Shown piece by piece: positions 48,502 to 59,198 of a stretch of DNA of 64,000 nucleotides (position 1 is the first letter of the stretch; each line of letters starts with the position of its first letter). Source of the DNA: Pararhodobacter sp. (lineage in GTDB: Bacteria; Pseudomonadota; Alphaproteobacteria; Rhodobacterales; Rhodobacteraceae); NCBI GenBank assembly GCA_020832545.1, contig JAFIEK010000004.1, positions 62,001 through 126,000 of the forward strand. The letters run 5' to 3'. Below the pieces are notes generated by a model. That model did no database searches. It saw nothing but the letters and a program-made list of their open reading frames with translations, and had not been told where the DNA came from. Both the position numbers and the translations under genes were made by a program.

Positions 48502-49376
48502 TGGCCGACCTTTCCTTTCCCCCCAAGCGACCTTCCGGCTTCATGTCATCTCTGGGCCTGCACCGGTTTCATTGGCTGACGCTGGCGGCATGCGCGACCA
48601 TGTTGATCATTGTCCTGATGGCACTCGCTGCACCGCTGATCGCGCCCCATTCCCCCATTTTGATGAACCCGGGCCAACGACTGCAACCGATGTCAGCCGA
48701 ACATTTGCTGGGAACTGACGCACTTGGACGTGACCTGTTCTCGCGGATTGTCTACGGCGCGCGCGTGTCTTTGATGGTGGGTGCGGGCGCTGCATTGGGT
48801 GCATTGATCTTCGGCCTGCCTATTGGTCTGATCTCTGGCTATTTTCGCATGCTCGATCCGTTCATCATGCGCGTCATGGACGGCATGATGGCGATACCCG
48901 GCATCTTGTTCGCGGTGGCCCTGATCGCACTTGTCGAACCCAGTGTGCCGACTGTGATCATCGCAATCACGATCCCCGAGATCCCGCTTGTAGTCAGGCT
49001 GGTCCGGGCGCGATTGCTTTCCGCCCGCGAAGAGCCGTTCGTCGAAGCGGCTGTCACGATGGGCGGCACTCCGTTTTCCATTCTGGTGCGCCACCTTCTG
49101 CCAGCAACCGTTGCGCCGCTGACGATCCAGTTGACCTACGTGTTCGCCGCCGCGATCCTGATTGAATCTGCGCTGTCATTTCTTGGAATTGGTATAGGCG
49201 CTGAAACCCCGACATGGGGAAACATCATGGCGAGCGGCAGGCTCTATTTTGCCATCAATCCGTGGATGATCCTGTGGCCTGCACTGGTTCTGACCCTTTG
49301 CCTTCTGTCGATCAACATAATCGGCGATGCCCTGCGCGATCTGCTTGATCCTCAACACAAGAAAAGAGGTGCGTGA
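48501..49376 (+). CDS. Peptide ABC transporter permease (DppC-like)
   Basis: EHLLGTDALGRDLFSRIVYGARVSLMVG; GGTPFSILVRHLLPATVAPLTIQLTYVFAAAILIESALSFLGIG. Confidence 0.95.
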   Translation: MADLSFPPKRPSGFMSSLGLHRFHWLTLAACATMLIIVLMALAAPLIAPHSPILMNPGQRLQPMSAEHLLGTDALGRDLFSRIVYGARVSLMVGAGAALGALIFGLPIGLISGYFRMLDPFIMRVMDGMMAIPGILFAVALIALVEPSVPTVIIAITIPEIPLVVRLVRARLLSAREEPFVEAAVTMGGTPFSILVRHLLPATVAPLTIQLTYVFAAAILIESALSFLGIGIGAETPTWGNIMASGRLYFAINPWMILWPALVLTLCLLSINIIGDALRDLLDPQHKKRGA

Positions 49377-51028
49377 TGTCAGCCGATATTGTCAGCGCTG
49401 CCGCCAGTACCGTTCTGTCCGTGCGGGATCTTTCGGTCACAACAGCCTCCGGGGCTGCAGTTCCGATCCTTCAGGGCGTGAGCTTTGATATCCGCGCCGG
49501 GCAGACCCTGTGCATCGTCGGTGAGTCAGGTTCGGGCAAGTCTGTCACATCTCTGGCGACAATGGGCCTGCTTCCGAAAGCTGAGCTTTCGGTCACCGGT
49601 GGTGCGATATTTCTTGACGATGAGAACGTCCTGGACGCATCCCCCGCGCGGCTGCGACGGCTGCGCGCGTCGAGGATGTCAATGATCTTTCAGGAGCCGA
49701 TGACAGCCCTGAACCCGTTGATGACAGTCGGACGACAAGTGGAAGAGGTGCTTTGCTATCATACCGATCTGCAAGCAGGGGAACGGCGCGCGCGCGTGAT
49801 AGCGGCGCTTTCAGAGGTGCATCTGCCCAACCCCGAGGACATGGCGCTGCGCTATCCCCATCAGCTTTCCGGTGGCCAGCGCCAGCGGGTCATGATCGCG
49901 ATGGCCCTGGCGTTGAACCCCCGCCTTCTCATCGCGGACGAGCCCACGACGGCGCTTGATGTCAGCACTCAGCGGCAGATCCTGTCACTGATCAAGGAAC
50001 TACAGCGCAAGCACGAAACTGCTGTGCTGTTCATCACGCATGACATGGGGGTGGTCACCGACATTGCCGACAATGTGGTGGTTATGCGCAAGGGCCGCGT
50101 TGTTGAACACGGGCCCGTGGCGAACGTGATTCAAGCGCCGACCGAGCGCTACACACGCAAGCTTCTGGGTTCCATTCCCAGCCTGGTGCCGCCAATGCCG
50201 CGCGAAATCGTGTCAGAACGACTGGCCCTTGAGGTTGCCGGTCTTGAGAAAACCTTTTTCCCCGGGGGGAACCCGGTGCGCGCGGTGCAGGATGTAAGTT
50301 TCAAACTGGGCACCGGACGCATTCTCGGAATTGTCGGCGAGTCAGGTTCCGGCAAGTCCACCGTCGCGCGTTGTGTGATGCTGCTGGAACGCCCGACTGC
50401 TGGCAGTCTGGTGGTCGCTGGCAGTGACGTCGCAGGCTTGTCCCGTGAAGCACTGCGCATGCACAGGCGGCGCATACAAATGGTTTTTCAGGATCCCAAC
50501 CGGTCTTTGAACCCACGCCGCAAGATCGCGCAGACCATGATCGAAGGCCCGCTGAACTATGGGGCCCCGAAAGCCGAAAGTTTGCGCAAAGCCGCTGAGC
50601 TTCTAGAGCTTGTCGGTTTGCCGGCTGAGGCGCTCTCACGCTACCCGCATCAGTTCTCGGGCGGTCAGCGGCAACGTATAGCGATCGCGCGGGCACTTAT
50701 GCTGGATCCTGAAGTTATCGTTGCCGATGAGGCGGTGTCTGCGCTGGACGTGTCAGTACAGGCGCAGGTCATCCGCCTGCTGAAAGACATCCGCGAGCGC
50801 CTCGGTGTCGCTTTGCTCTTCATAACGCATGATCTGAGAGTTGCTGCGCAGATTTGTGACGATATTATCGTGATGCAGCGCGGCGTTGTCGTGGAAAGCA
50901 ATACCTGCAGAGCGGTGCTCACCCAGCCTGCTCACACCTATACCAGAGACCTGATTGAAGCCGCACCGGGCCGCGATCTTGATCAGGTTTCGCGCCGATG
51001 GGAGAGCTATGTGCACGACATCGATTGA
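49373..51028 (+). CDS. Fused dual-ATPase peptide ABC transporter protein (DppD-DppF type)
   Basis: Two ABC cassettes: [11 protein letters not shown]...[32 protein letters not shown] and [12 protein letters not shown]...[32 protein letters not shown]. Confidence 0.96.
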   Translation: MMSADIVSAAASTVLSVRDLSVTTASGAAVPILQGVSFDIRAGQTLCIVGESGSGKSVTSLATMGLLPKAELSVTGGAIFLDDENVLDASPARLRRLRASRMSMIFQEPMTALNPLMTVGRQVEEVLCYHTDLQAGERRARVIAALSEVHLPNPEDMALRYPHQLSGGQRQRVMIAMALALNPRLLIADEPTTALDVSTQRQILSLIKELQRKHETAVLFITHDMGVVTDIADNVVVMRKGRVVEHGPVANVIQAPTERYTRKLLGSIPSLVPPMPREIVSERLALEVAGLEKTFFPGGNPVRAVQDVSFKLGTGRILGIVGESGSGKSTVARCVMLLERPTAGSLVVAGSDVAGLSREALRMHRRRIQMVFQDPNRSLNPRRKIAQTMIEGPLNYGAPKAESLRKAAELLELVGLPAEALSRYPHQFSGGQRQRIAIARALMLDPEVIVADEAVSALDVSVQAQVIRLLKDIRERLGVALLFITHDLRVAAQICDDIIVMQRGVVVESNTCRAVLTQPAHTYTRDLIEAAPGRDLDQVSRRWESYVHDID

Positions 51029-51266
51029 CAGACACCATGCGAACGGCAGGTGTGCGCAGTTTATGAACAGGGGTCCGCTGAAAGACCTCCCACTTCCGGC
51101 CTGATCTGATAGGCTGAGGCAAGTTTACGAGGAGCCTTGCCGATGCTGAAATGCCCTGCCCTTCCCGGCCTGCACAATCCGATGAAGAAGGTCATGAAGG
51201 CACATGTCGGTGCAATTGCACGCGTCGATGCGGCGACCTTTGGCTTCAAACGTGCAGGGTAAACAG

Positions 51267-52163
51267 GTGATAGACAACCTTCATTCTCTCCCGTTGCGCC
51301 AGCAGATCGTGTCTCGGTTTGATACGATGTCGCCCCTGCTACAGGCTGCGGCCCGGTATATTCTTCAAAACCCGGAAGAAGTGGCGCTCCTTTCGATGCG
51401 TGAGGTTGCGCGAAAGGCCGGGCTCAAGCCAGCAACGATGACACGCTTTGCAAAGTTCATGGGCCTTGAAGGTTATTCCGACCTTCGCCAGCTTTATCAG
51501 GAAGCGATAAGAACCCCCGATCATGGCTTTGCCGGGAAGGCGCGTCACCAGATCGAAAGCCAGTCGCTCGAAGGCGACAGCGCTCTGGTCACACGGATTC
51601 TCGGCAAGTTGGCCGATCAGATATCGAGCCTGTCGCAGCCGCAATCGGTGGCATGTATTGTTGCGGCTGTCGACCGCCTTGCGACAGCCAGAAAGATCTA
51701 TTGCCTTGGTGCACGCTCCTGTCACCCGGCGAGCTGGTATTTCCACTACATCACGTCCCTGGTGGAAAGCCGCGCAGTTTTGTTGGACGGATACGGCGCT
51801 GTCGGCACCGATCCCCTGATCGGGGCGAACGCGGACGATGTTTTGTTGATCTGCTCCTTTGATCCCTACGCCAAACGCAGTTTCGAGATTGCGGAACACT
51901 GCAAGCGGATGGGCCTCACCATTATTTCGATTACCGACAGCGAGGTCTCACCTGTAAAAGCCCTCTCGGATGTCAGTATTCTTGCGAGTGCCGAAAGTCT
52001 GACTTTCTTCCATACGATGACACCCGCCTTCGCCATTGGTGAGATCCTCGCCAGTGTTCTTGCTGGCCGAAACGGGGAACGGACAATGGATATGCTGGGG
52101 CAAGCAGACAACCACTTGCGCGAGCTGGATGTCTACCTCAAGCCTGTTGTTCAACGGCCGTAA
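51267..52163 (+). CDS. RpiR/MurR-family regulator (HTH + SIS); GTG start at 51267 proposed, ORF opens at 51204
   Basis: LLQAAARYILQNPEEVALLSMREVARKAGLKPATMTRFAKFMGLEGYSDLRQLYQEAIR; SIS-like KIYCLGARSCHPASWYFHYI. Confidence 0.9.
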   Translation: MIDNLHSLPLRQQIVSRFDTMSPLLQAAARYILQNPEEVALLSMREVARKAGLKPATMTRFAKFMGLEGYSDLRQLYQEAIRTPDHGFAGKARHQIESQSLEGDSALVTRILGKLADQISSLSQPQSVACIVAAVDRLATARKIYCLGARSCHPASWYFHYITSLVESRAVLLDGYGAVGTDPLIGANADDVLLICSFDPYAKRSFEIAEHCKRMGLTIISITDSEVSPVKALSDVSILASAESLTFFHTMTPAFAIGEILASVLAGRNGERTMDMLGQADNHLRELDVYLKPVVQRP

Positions 52164-52183
52164 ACTTTTCGGCTGTTGAACAA
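52147..52183. terminator. Long hairpin TTGTTCAACGGCCG-N9-CGGCTGTTGAACAA at the end of rpiR (convergent junction)
   Basis: 14-bp stem with one G:U-type position, loop 52161-52169; no strong U-tract. Confidence 0.5.
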
Positions 52184-52256
52184 GTGTTCAATCATAAGCG
52201 TTACAAGGCGCGGCGCTATACGAAGGGTCGCCAACCTGCAAGCGAGCGTGTGCCGG

Positions 52257-53078
52257 TCACGTTCGCTCTGTGTGCCCAACGGCTTCCAGCGCATTGGCAA
52301 TCGCACCGGACAGAAGCATTCCATCTTGCGTCACCGAGACGATGTCGAACCCTTGCCGCAAGGCCTCTCTGGCGGCAGATGTCGAGGCTGCGAAAATTCC
52401 GGCGCGCTTGCCGTGCCGATGCGCGGCCGCAACGGTTCTGGGAAGCGCGGCATCGACGTCTGGATGCGTCAGTTGCGCACCCGCGCTCAGCGAAACCGCA
52501 AGATCGCTCGGCCCGACAAACACGCCATCGACACCAGGTGTCGCCAGTATCGAATCCAGTTCATCCAGCGCCTCTTTGGTCTCGATCATCGCCAACAGGA
52601 CGATGCGGGCATTTGCCCGGGAAAGGTATTCTGGCGCCGTCAGCCCGGACAGCGCAAGCGCGCGACGCGGCCCCCAACTGCGCCGTCCGAGCGGCGGGTA
52701 TTTGACAAGATCGACAAGGGCCTGCGCGTCAGCGGCGCTGTTGACCATCGGGCAGATAAAGCCAGCGGCGCCAAAGTCAGCCATCCTGCTTGCCAGTCCC
52801 CCCGCCTGCACCGGCAGACGCACCAGCACCGGCTTGCCATGCAGCGCGGCTGCACCGATCCCCGCAAGGACCGAAGCTTCATCAAACATCCCGTGTTGCA
52901 TGTCGAGGACAAGAGAATCGAGCGCAGAACTCGCCATCACCTCGATCAGGCTGGGGTCCGGAATCGAGACGAAACAGGTCAGATGCGGCACCGCCGGTTC
53001 GGCACCGGCGATAAAGACGGGCATTGGCTCTGGGCGCTGTGCAGACCGGTCAGTCAAAATCAGCCCTCTGATGTTCAA
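52257..53078 (-). CDS. HpcH/HpaI-family aldolase/citrate lyase
   Basis: SLVLDMQHGMFDEASVLAGI, VLVRLPVQAGGLASRMADFGAAGFICPMVNSAADAQALVD, MIETKEALDELDSILATPGVDGVFVGPSDLAVSL. Confidence 0.93.
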   Translation of the reverse strand: MNIRGLILTDRSAQRPEPMPVFIAGAEPAVPHLTCFVSIPDPSLIEVMASSALDSLVLDMQHGMFDEASVLAGIGAAALHGKPVLVRLPVQAGGLASRMADFGAAGFICPMVNSAADAQALVDLVKYPPLGRRSWGPRRALALSGLTAPEYLSRANARIVLLAMIETKEALDELDSILATPGVDGVFVGPSDLAVSLSAGAQLTHPDVDAALPRTVAAAHRHGKRAGIFAASTSAAREALRQGFDIVSVTQDGMLLSGAIANALEAVGHTERT

Positions 53079-53457
53079 CGATGGGCAGGTAATCTTCGCG
53101 GATCGGGCAGAAGATGTCGAGGTTCATCACCGTCTCTTCGCTGATCGGGATACCACCATGCATCACGTCAGGCGGAATGCGCAGCACCTCGCCCGGACCC
53201 ATCTCAAAAGTCTCGTCGCCGACTTGCCAGCGCATCCGTCCGGTGATCACATAGGCGATCTGCTCAAAGGGATGACTGTGCAGGCCAAGCGTCATGCCCT
53301 TTGAAAGCCAGTTCATCACCAAAAGCACGTTCTCGCCGCGAAACCCCGCGCGCGCCACGCCGTCGCGGACCGGAAAGTTCGGCAAATCCTCCCATCGGAT
53401 CGGCAAGCGGATCGCATGAGGGCCTGCGCCGGGTTCGATCGGGCTGTCTGTGGTCAT
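53050..53457 (-). CDS. Cupin-domain protein
   Basis: GMTLGLHSHPFEQIAYVITGRMRWQVGDETFEMGPGEVLRIPPDVMHGG. Confidence 0.88.
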   Translation of the reverse strand: MTTDSPIEPGAGPHAIRLPIRWEDLPNFPVRDGVARAGFRGENVLLVMNWLSKGMTLGLHSHPFEQIAYVITGRMRWQVGDETFEMGPGEVLRIPPDVMHGGIPISEETVMNLDIFCPIREDYLPIVEHQRADFD

Positions 53458-53489
53458 GGCCGTTCTCCTTCTGGCGAGTGTTTGTTTGT

Positions 53490-55055
53490 TCAGAGGGCAC
53501 CGAAACCGCCCCCGCCCGGGGTGATCATGGTCACCTCATCGTCCGGTTGCATCTCCAGCTTGCCCGCCGGACGTATCGGCATTCCATTCACCTCAAACCG
53601 ACCTACCGCCCCGTCGCCGCCACCCGCGAGACCCTCGGGCGCCACCTCAAGCCGGCTTGGCACCGCGTTCAAAAGCCAGGGCGTGCCAGTTCGCATGCGA
53701 AAGACAATACGTTGACCATCACCACCGGGCTGCGCGCCCCGGCCACCGGTTCCGGGTTCAAGTTGCTTGCATCGAAACTCTATCGGATATGCGGCCTCAA
53801 GCACCTCGACCGGTACTGCTGACACGCCGGTCGGATAGCAGATTGCCGGTAATCCGGGTTTGGTTGCCCGCGCGCCCATACCCCCGGAATAGTTGAACAT
53901 CGAACTGGTGAACGCCTGACCTTGCGCATCCCGGCCATGAATCTGCATGGTCCAGACCGCGCCGGAGCCTTCAGCAACCACGCGATCAGGCACGATCTGC
54001 GCAAGTCCCTTGAGGATCGGAAACGGCACATACATGCCGACGACATGGCGGGCAGCTACCGGCGAGGGGTACTTCGCATTCAGGATACAGTTGTCCGGCA
54101 ACACCAGCCGGATCGGCGCAAGGCTGCCTGCGTTGTTCGGAAGATCAGGGTCAAGCGTCGATCGCACGGCGAACGTGGCATAGGCGTGGGTATAGGCCGG
54201 AACCACGTTTATCCCCATCGGAGAGCGCGCAGAAGACCCGGTAAAGTCAATCACGATCTCGCCCTTTTCGGGCTCCACGGTGACGGCGCAGCGCAGTTCA
54301 ATCGTTTCTCCGCCCGGCACATCGAAACGCGAAACGCCATGCGCCGTGCCCGCAGGCAAGGCACCGATGCATGCGCGCGTTGCCGCCTCGGAGCGTGAGA
54401 TAATCTCATCCGAGAGCGTTTCGATATCGTCAAATCCATAGCGGTCACAAAGCGCATTGAGCCGCTTCGCAGCGATCATACCGCTGGAGACCTGGGCACC
54501 CAGATCGCCCAGAAGTGCATCGGGCGTCCGCACGTTGCGGGTGATGATATCGAAGAGCGTCGCATTGGGCACGCCCGCCTCATACAGCTTCAGAACCGGA
54601 ATCCAGAGCCCTTCTTCATGAATGTCCCGCGCCCCCGCACCAATGCCGTAGCCGCCGATATCGGTGTGATGAATGGTAGACCCAGCATAACCGATGATCC
54701 TGTCGCCGCGAAAGATCGGCGACAGAACGGTGATGTCAAAGAAATGCCCCGCCGACATCCAGGGGTCGTTGGTGATCAGCACATCGCCGGGCCGCAACGC
54801 CGAAACGTCGGTCTTGTCCAGCAGGTTCGCGGCGGCGGCTGCGAGCGAGTTGATATGCCCCGGCGTGCCAGTCACCGCCTGTGCCACCATCCGCGCACGA
54901 GCGTCGAACAGCCCGTTGGCCAGATCGCCTGCCTCGCGCACGATCGGGCTGAAGGCAATACGCTGCAACGCGCGGGCCTGTTCGCTGACAATTCCGATCA
55001 GGTTGCTCCAGAGTATTTGCAGTTGCGCGCCGTCCATGGGCCTGTCCTCCGTCAT
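53490..55055 (-). CDS. hyuB: Hydantoinase B/oxoprolinase-family protein
   Basis: LQILWSNLIGIVSEQARALQRIAFSPIVREAGDLANGLFDARARMVAQAVTGTPGHINS; PGDVLITNDPWMSAGHFFDITVLSPIF. Confidence 0.95.
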   Translation of the reverse strand: MTEDRPMDGAQLQILWSNLIGIVSEQARALQRIAFSPIVREAGDLANGLFDARARMVAQAVTGTPGHINSLAAAAANLLDKTDVSALRPGDVLITNDPWMSAGHFFDITVLSPIFRGDRIIGYAGSTIHHTDIGGYGIGAGARDIHEEGLWIPVLKLYEAGVPNATLFDIITRNVRTPDALLGDLGAQVSSGMIAAKRLNALCDRYGFDDIETLSDEIISRSEAATRACIGALPAGTAHGVSRFDVPGGETIELRCAVTVEPEKGEIVIDFTGSSARSPMGINVVPAYTHAYATFAVRSTLDPDLPNNAGSLAPIRLVLPDNCILNAKYPSPVAARHVVGMYVPFPILKGLAQIVPDRVVAEGSGAVWTMQIHGRDAQGQAFTSSMFNYSGGMGARATKPGLPAICYPTGVSAVPVEVLEAAYPIEFRCKQLEPGTGGRGAQPGGDGQRIVFRMRTGTPWLLNAVPSRLEVAPEGLAGGGDGAVGRFEVNGMPIRPAGKLEMQPDDEVTMITPGGGGFGAL

Positions 55056-57118
55056 GTTCTTTCCGCCACGAGACTGCCGTTCTGATGCAAGCTCAGTGTC
55101 CAGCCTGGCAGGATGAATGTCGTCGTCTCGCGCTCCTCAATGATCACCGGCCCCGGAATGCTCTGATCTACGACCAGAGCATTCCGGTCATAGATCGGCA
55201 CGGTCTCGGGTTTGCCACCGATCCAGACTGTCCGATTGCGCGGCACAGGAAGCGTGCCTGAGGCAGGACTGGCCGCGGCCGCACGCTCGGGTGGCGCACC
55301 GCGGGCAGTAACGTGCCAGTTCACCAGTTCGATCGGCATATCCGCGAGCTTGAGGCCATATTGCGCCACGTACTCCGCCTCGAATATGTCGCGCATCGCA
55401 CTTGCATCGCGGGTTACGCGCGGGTCGAAAGGCAGCGTGATGCGCAGTTCCGATTGTTGCCCCAGATACCGCAGATCGGCCCCGAAACCAAAGCCGATGT
55501 CGTCCTCGCCCAGGCCCGCCTCGGACAGCGCCTCTATGCCATCGGTGACCATTGCACCGATGATCCGTGCGGTTTCATGCCGGTCGATCCCGTCCAGAAG
55601 CCCGACCTGGCTGCGTACCAGATCAATCTGGACCGGCGTCACCAGCGTTCCAAAGGCCGACAAGACGCTTGCAAGCGGGGGAAAGATCACCATGCGGCTG
55701 TCAATCAGATCGGCCACCCGGCAGGCATGCACCGGGCCCGCGCCGCCGAAGGCCAGCATCGGCAGCCCACGATAGTCGATGCCGCGATCTGTGGCATGCG
55801 CCCGTGCCGCGGCGGCCATCTGTTCGCAGACCACCTCGAACACTGCCCATGCCGTCGCCTCGGGCGCGAGGCCGAGCTTGTCGCCAAGCCGCGCTATCGC
55901 CGCCCGCGCGGCGTCAGCGTCAAGTGGCATGTCGCCGCCAAGGAAGCGCGCAGGGTCCAGTATCCCGATCACCACATCCGCGTCGGTCACACAAGGCTGG
56001 GTGCCCCCGCGCCCGTAACAGACCGGCCCGGGGATTGACCCAGCGCTTTCCGGCCCGGTCTTCAGCAATCCCAGCGCATCCACCCAGGCGATGGAGCCGC
56101 CACCGGCACCGATCTCGATCAGGTCGATTGACGGCACCGTAACCGGCATTCCTGAACCCGGCTTGAAGCGATAGCGCCGGTCCACCTCGAAGCTGCCGGT
56201 GACAAGGGGCTGGCCGTTCTGGATCATGCAGGCCTTGGCTGTCGTACCGCCCATGTCGAACGAGATCAGATCAGGTAAACCGAACTCCCGCGAGAAGTGG
56301 CAAGCCACCAGCGCGCCCGCGGCGGGACCGGACTCGATCATCCTGACCGGCATGCGCCCGGCTCGATCAGCACCGATGACCCCGCCCGAAGACAGCATGA
56401 TAAGCGGCTTTTGCGTAAAGCCCCGCCGTGCCAGTTCTTCACTGAGCGCGGTCAGATAGGGCTGGGTGATCGGGCGCGTGTAGGCGTTGATCGCCACCGT
56501 CGATGTGCGCAGGTATTCCCGCATTTGCGGTGCGATCTCGGACGATATCGAGACGAATATTTCAGGGGCTTCGCGTGCGAAGACTTCGGCGACCAACCGC
56601 TCGTTGGCACCGTTGCGATAGGCGTTGAGCAGGCACACGCCGATAGAAACGATACCCTGCTCAAGGCAGGTCCGGGCGATGCGGGCGATCTCTTCGGCTT
56701 CTGCGGGCCTGGCCACGGTTCCGTCTGCCCAGGTGCGCTCATTCAGGACGAAGGTGCGCTCTGGCGGGATCAGCGGTTCGGCGAACTCGATCTGGGGGTC
56801 ATACATGTCATAGCGATGCTCGTCGCGGATACGCAGGATATCTGCGAACCCTTCCGTCAGAATCAGCCCGACGGCAGGCCCCTTGCGTTCGATCAGCGCG
56901 TTGGTGACCACGGTTGTCGCATGGACCACCACATCATTGACATCGGTCGGCGTGATCCCGGCGCGGGCCAGCACATCGTCAACGCCACGAAAGAAGCCTT
57001 CGCGCAGGTCGCCATGTGTGGTCAGCGTCTTCTGCACCAGAGCCGAGCCATCGCTTCCCAGCAAAACGGAATCCGTAAATGTGCCGCCGATATCGACCGC
57101 AAGTGCGTATCGTGTCAT
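55052..57118 (-). CDS. hyuA: Hydantoinase/oxoprolinase A-family protein
   Basis: YALAVDIGGTFTDSVLLGSDG, VVHATTVVTNALIERKGPAVGLILTEGFADILRIRDEHRYDMYDPQIEF, SFDMGGTTAKACMIQNGQP. Confidence 0.96.
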   Translation of the reverse strand: MTRYALAVDIGGTFTDSVLLGSDGSALVQKTLTTHGDLREGFFRGVDDVLARAGITPTDVNDVVVHATTVVTNALIERKGPAVGLILTEGFADILRIRDEHRYDMYDPQIEFAEPLIPPERTFVLNERTWADGTVARPAEAEEIARIARTCLEQGIVSIGVCLLNAYRNGANERLVAEVFAREAPEIFVSISSEIAPQMREYLRTSTVAINAYTRPITQPYLTALSEELARRGFTQKPLIMLSSGGVIGADRAGRMPVRMIESGPAAGALVACHFSREFGLPDLISFDMGGTTAKACMIQNGQPLVTGSFEVDRRYRFKPGSGMPVTVPSIDLIEIGAGGGSIAWVDALGLLKTGPESAGSIPGPVCYGRGGTQPCVTDADVVIGILDPARFLGGDMPLDADAARAAIARLGDKLGLAPEATAWAVFEVVCEQMAAAARAHATDRGIDYRGLPMLAFGGAGPVHACRVADLIDSRMVIFPPLASVLSAFGTLVTPVQIDLVRSQVGLLDGIDRHETARIIGAMVTDGIEALSEAGLGEDDIGFGFGADLRYLGQQSELRITLPFDPRVTRDASAMRDIFEAEYVAQYGLKLADMPIELVNWHVTARGAPPERAAAASPASGTLPVPRNRTVWIGGKPETVPIYDRNALVVDQSIPGPVIIEERETTTFILPGWTLSLHQNGSLVAERT

Positions 57119-57924
57119 GTGTCCTCCAGAAAACCGAGATTGCCCGAAATTCGCCGTGCCGCTGTCAGCAGTGCCGTGACGAGCTTGTCTTCCGGCGGCT
57201 GACCCAGCGAATGAAGCGGCCCCGCCAGCGTCAGCGTGGCAACCATCTGCTTGTGCACGTCAAACACCGGGGCCGACAACGCGCTGACGCCGTTCAGCGT
57301 CTGCTCCGGCGCTTCGGCCCAGCCCTGACGGCGCACCTGTTCAACCTCAGCTTCCAGCGCGGCGATGTCGGTATTGGTGTGATCTGTCCAGCGGCGCAGC
57401 GGGCGACTGCGCACCACGTTCCAGGCCGCCCCGTCACCAAAGGCGAGCGCGACCTTGCCCTGTGCAGAAGCGTGGAAATCCAACAATCCCCCCGGGCGCG
57501 TCACGATCTCTACGGGATGAACATTGCGCACCATGTCGAGAATGCGCATCCCCTCCGGTTCAACCTGCGAGAGCGTTACGGTAAACCCGGTCTGGTCGCG
57601 CAGCGCCAGCATCATCGGCCGGGCATCGCGCAGCAGATCGTTGCGGTCTGCCAGCGCCTGCGCCAGATGATAGAGCTTGAACGACAGCTGATAGCGCTCG
57701 GTATCCGGGTCTTGCAGAACATAGCCCATGGCCGAGAGGGTGCGAAGATAGCGAAAGGCTCGCACCTTCTGTATTCCCAGCCGCCGCGCCAGATCGCTAA
57801 GAGCAACAGGCGCGCCGATGTCGGCCATCTCCTCGATCAATAGAAAGGCAAGCTGCGTGGACTGGTTGGCGCTTTTGTCCAGCGCGACAGGTTCAGTGGT
57901 TTCAGGGCGGGGTTTGCGCGGCAT
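57115..57924 (-). CDS. IclR-family transcriptional regulator
   Basis: AFLLIEEMADIGAPVALSDLARRLGIQKVRAFRYLRTLSAMGYVLQDPDTERYQLSFKLYHLAQALADR. Confidence 0.94.
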   Translation of the reverse strand: MPRKPRPETTEPVALDKSANQSTQLAFLLIEEMADIGAPVALSDLARRLGIQKVRAFRYLRTLSAMGYVLQDPDTERYQLSFKLYHLAQALADRNDLLRDARPMMLALRDQTGFTVTLSQVEPEGMRILDMVRNVHPVEIVTRPGGLLDFHASAQGKVALAFGDGAAWNVVRSRPLRRWTDHTNTDIAALEAEVEQVRRQGWAEAPEQTLNGVSALSAPVFDVHKQMVATLTLAGPLHSLGQPPEDKLVTALLTAARRISGNLGFLEDT

Positions 57925-59198
57925 CAGTGAAACAATCCTGGCAGAAACAATGACAATGAGGGAACCAGCGCCACCAGCGCCAATACCAGAAGGCTGATCC
58001 CGATGAGTGGAAGCACGCTGCGCGTCACCTCTTCAAGCGGTGCACGCGCGATGGCGCTGACTATGAACAATACCAGACCCACAGGTGGTGTGATCATTCC
58101 GATCATAAGATTGAGCACCACCATGATGCCGAACTGAACCGGGTCCATGCCTATTGCCGGTGCCAGCAGCGACAGAATCGGCATGGCCAGGATCATTGCC
58201 GCCAGCGGCTCAAGAAACAGCCCCAGCACCAGTAGCACCAGATTGAGCATCAGCAGCAGCAAAAGCGGGTTGTCAGTGATCCCGAGGAAGCCGCCCGCAA
58301 TGCGCCGCGGGATATTCTCGATGCCGAGAACGAAAGAGGTCATGCTCGCCATCGCCACCACCAGCAGAATACCCGCAGAAAGCGTGGCGGTTTCATAAAG
58401 GCTCTGCCCGATCCTGCGCAGTGTCAGCGCCCGGTAGACAATGCCTCCCACCAAAAGCGCATAGGCACAGGCGATGGCAGCGGCCTCGGTCGGTGTGAAA
58501 ACACCGCCCCGGATACCACCCACAATAATCACAGGTAGCAACAGGGCCGGGATTGCGGACATGGCTGCGGTTCTGCGCTGACCCTGCGGCACCACCGGCG
58601 GCAGCGGATGGTCCTCTCTGCGCGCTTTCCACAGGGCATAGATCACCAGAAACACTGCAAGCGTGATCGCCGGAAAGATACCAGCCAGGAACAGGTCGCC
58701 GATCGATGTGCTGGTCAGCACACCATACAGGATCAGCGCCAGTGAAGGCGGCACCAGTGGACCGGTCAGCGACCCTGCCGCAGTCAGAGCCGCGGCATAA
58801 GCGGCGCGGTATCCATCGCGCACCATCGCCGGAATCATCACGCTGCCGATCGCTGACGCCTCGGCGGTCGCGGCGCCACTTACGCCTGAAAACATGAGCC
58901 CGGAGATCACGTTGACAACCGCCAGACCGCCCCGGATCTGCCCCACCAGCATCTGCGCGAAGCGCACGATCTGATGGGTCAGGTTCGCCGCATTCATGAT
59001 ATTGCCAGCGAGGATGAACAGCGGGATGGTCAGCAGCACAAAATTGTCGATTCCTGCGATCATGCGCTGCGGAAACGCCAGCAGCAGGTGCAGGTTTCCG
59101 GTGATCACCAGATAACTCAGTGAGGCGAGGCCAAGGCTTATCGCGATGGGTAGGCCGATCACCAGAAACACGATGAATGCAACAAGATAGAGGGTCAT
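57924..59198 (-). CDS. dctM: TRAP transporter large permease (DctM)
   Basis: MTLYLVAFIVFLVIGLPIAISLGLASLSYLV; TIPLFILAGNIMNAANLTHQIVRFAQMLVGQIRGGLAVVNVISGLMFSGVSGAATAEASAIGSVMIPAM. Confidence 0.96.
   Translation of the reverse strand: MTLYLVAFIVFLVIGLPIAISLGLASLSYLVITGNLHLLLAFPQRMIAGIDNFVLLTIPLFILAGNIMNAANLTHQIVRFAQMLVGQIRGGLAVVNVISGLMFSGVSGAATAEASAIGSVMIPAMVRDGYRAAYAAALTAAGSLTGPLVPPSLALILYGVLTSTSIGDLFLAGIFPAITLAVFLVIYALWKARREDHPLPPVVPQGQRRTAAMSAIPALLLPVIIVGGIRGGVFTPTEAAAIACAYALLVGGIVYRALTLRRIGQSLYETATLSAGILLVVAMASMTSFVLGIENIPRRIAGGFLGITDNPLLLLLMLNLVLLVLGLFLEPLAAMILAMPILSLLAPAIGMDPVQFGIMVVLNLMIGMITPPVGLVLFIVSAIARAPLEEVTRSVLPLIGISLLVLALVALVPSLSLFLPGLFH

Noticed and set aside
52270-53304. 344-aa plus-strand ORF (and 52176-53144)
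   Set aside because: Antisense to the HpcH aldolase and cupin genes; no domain.
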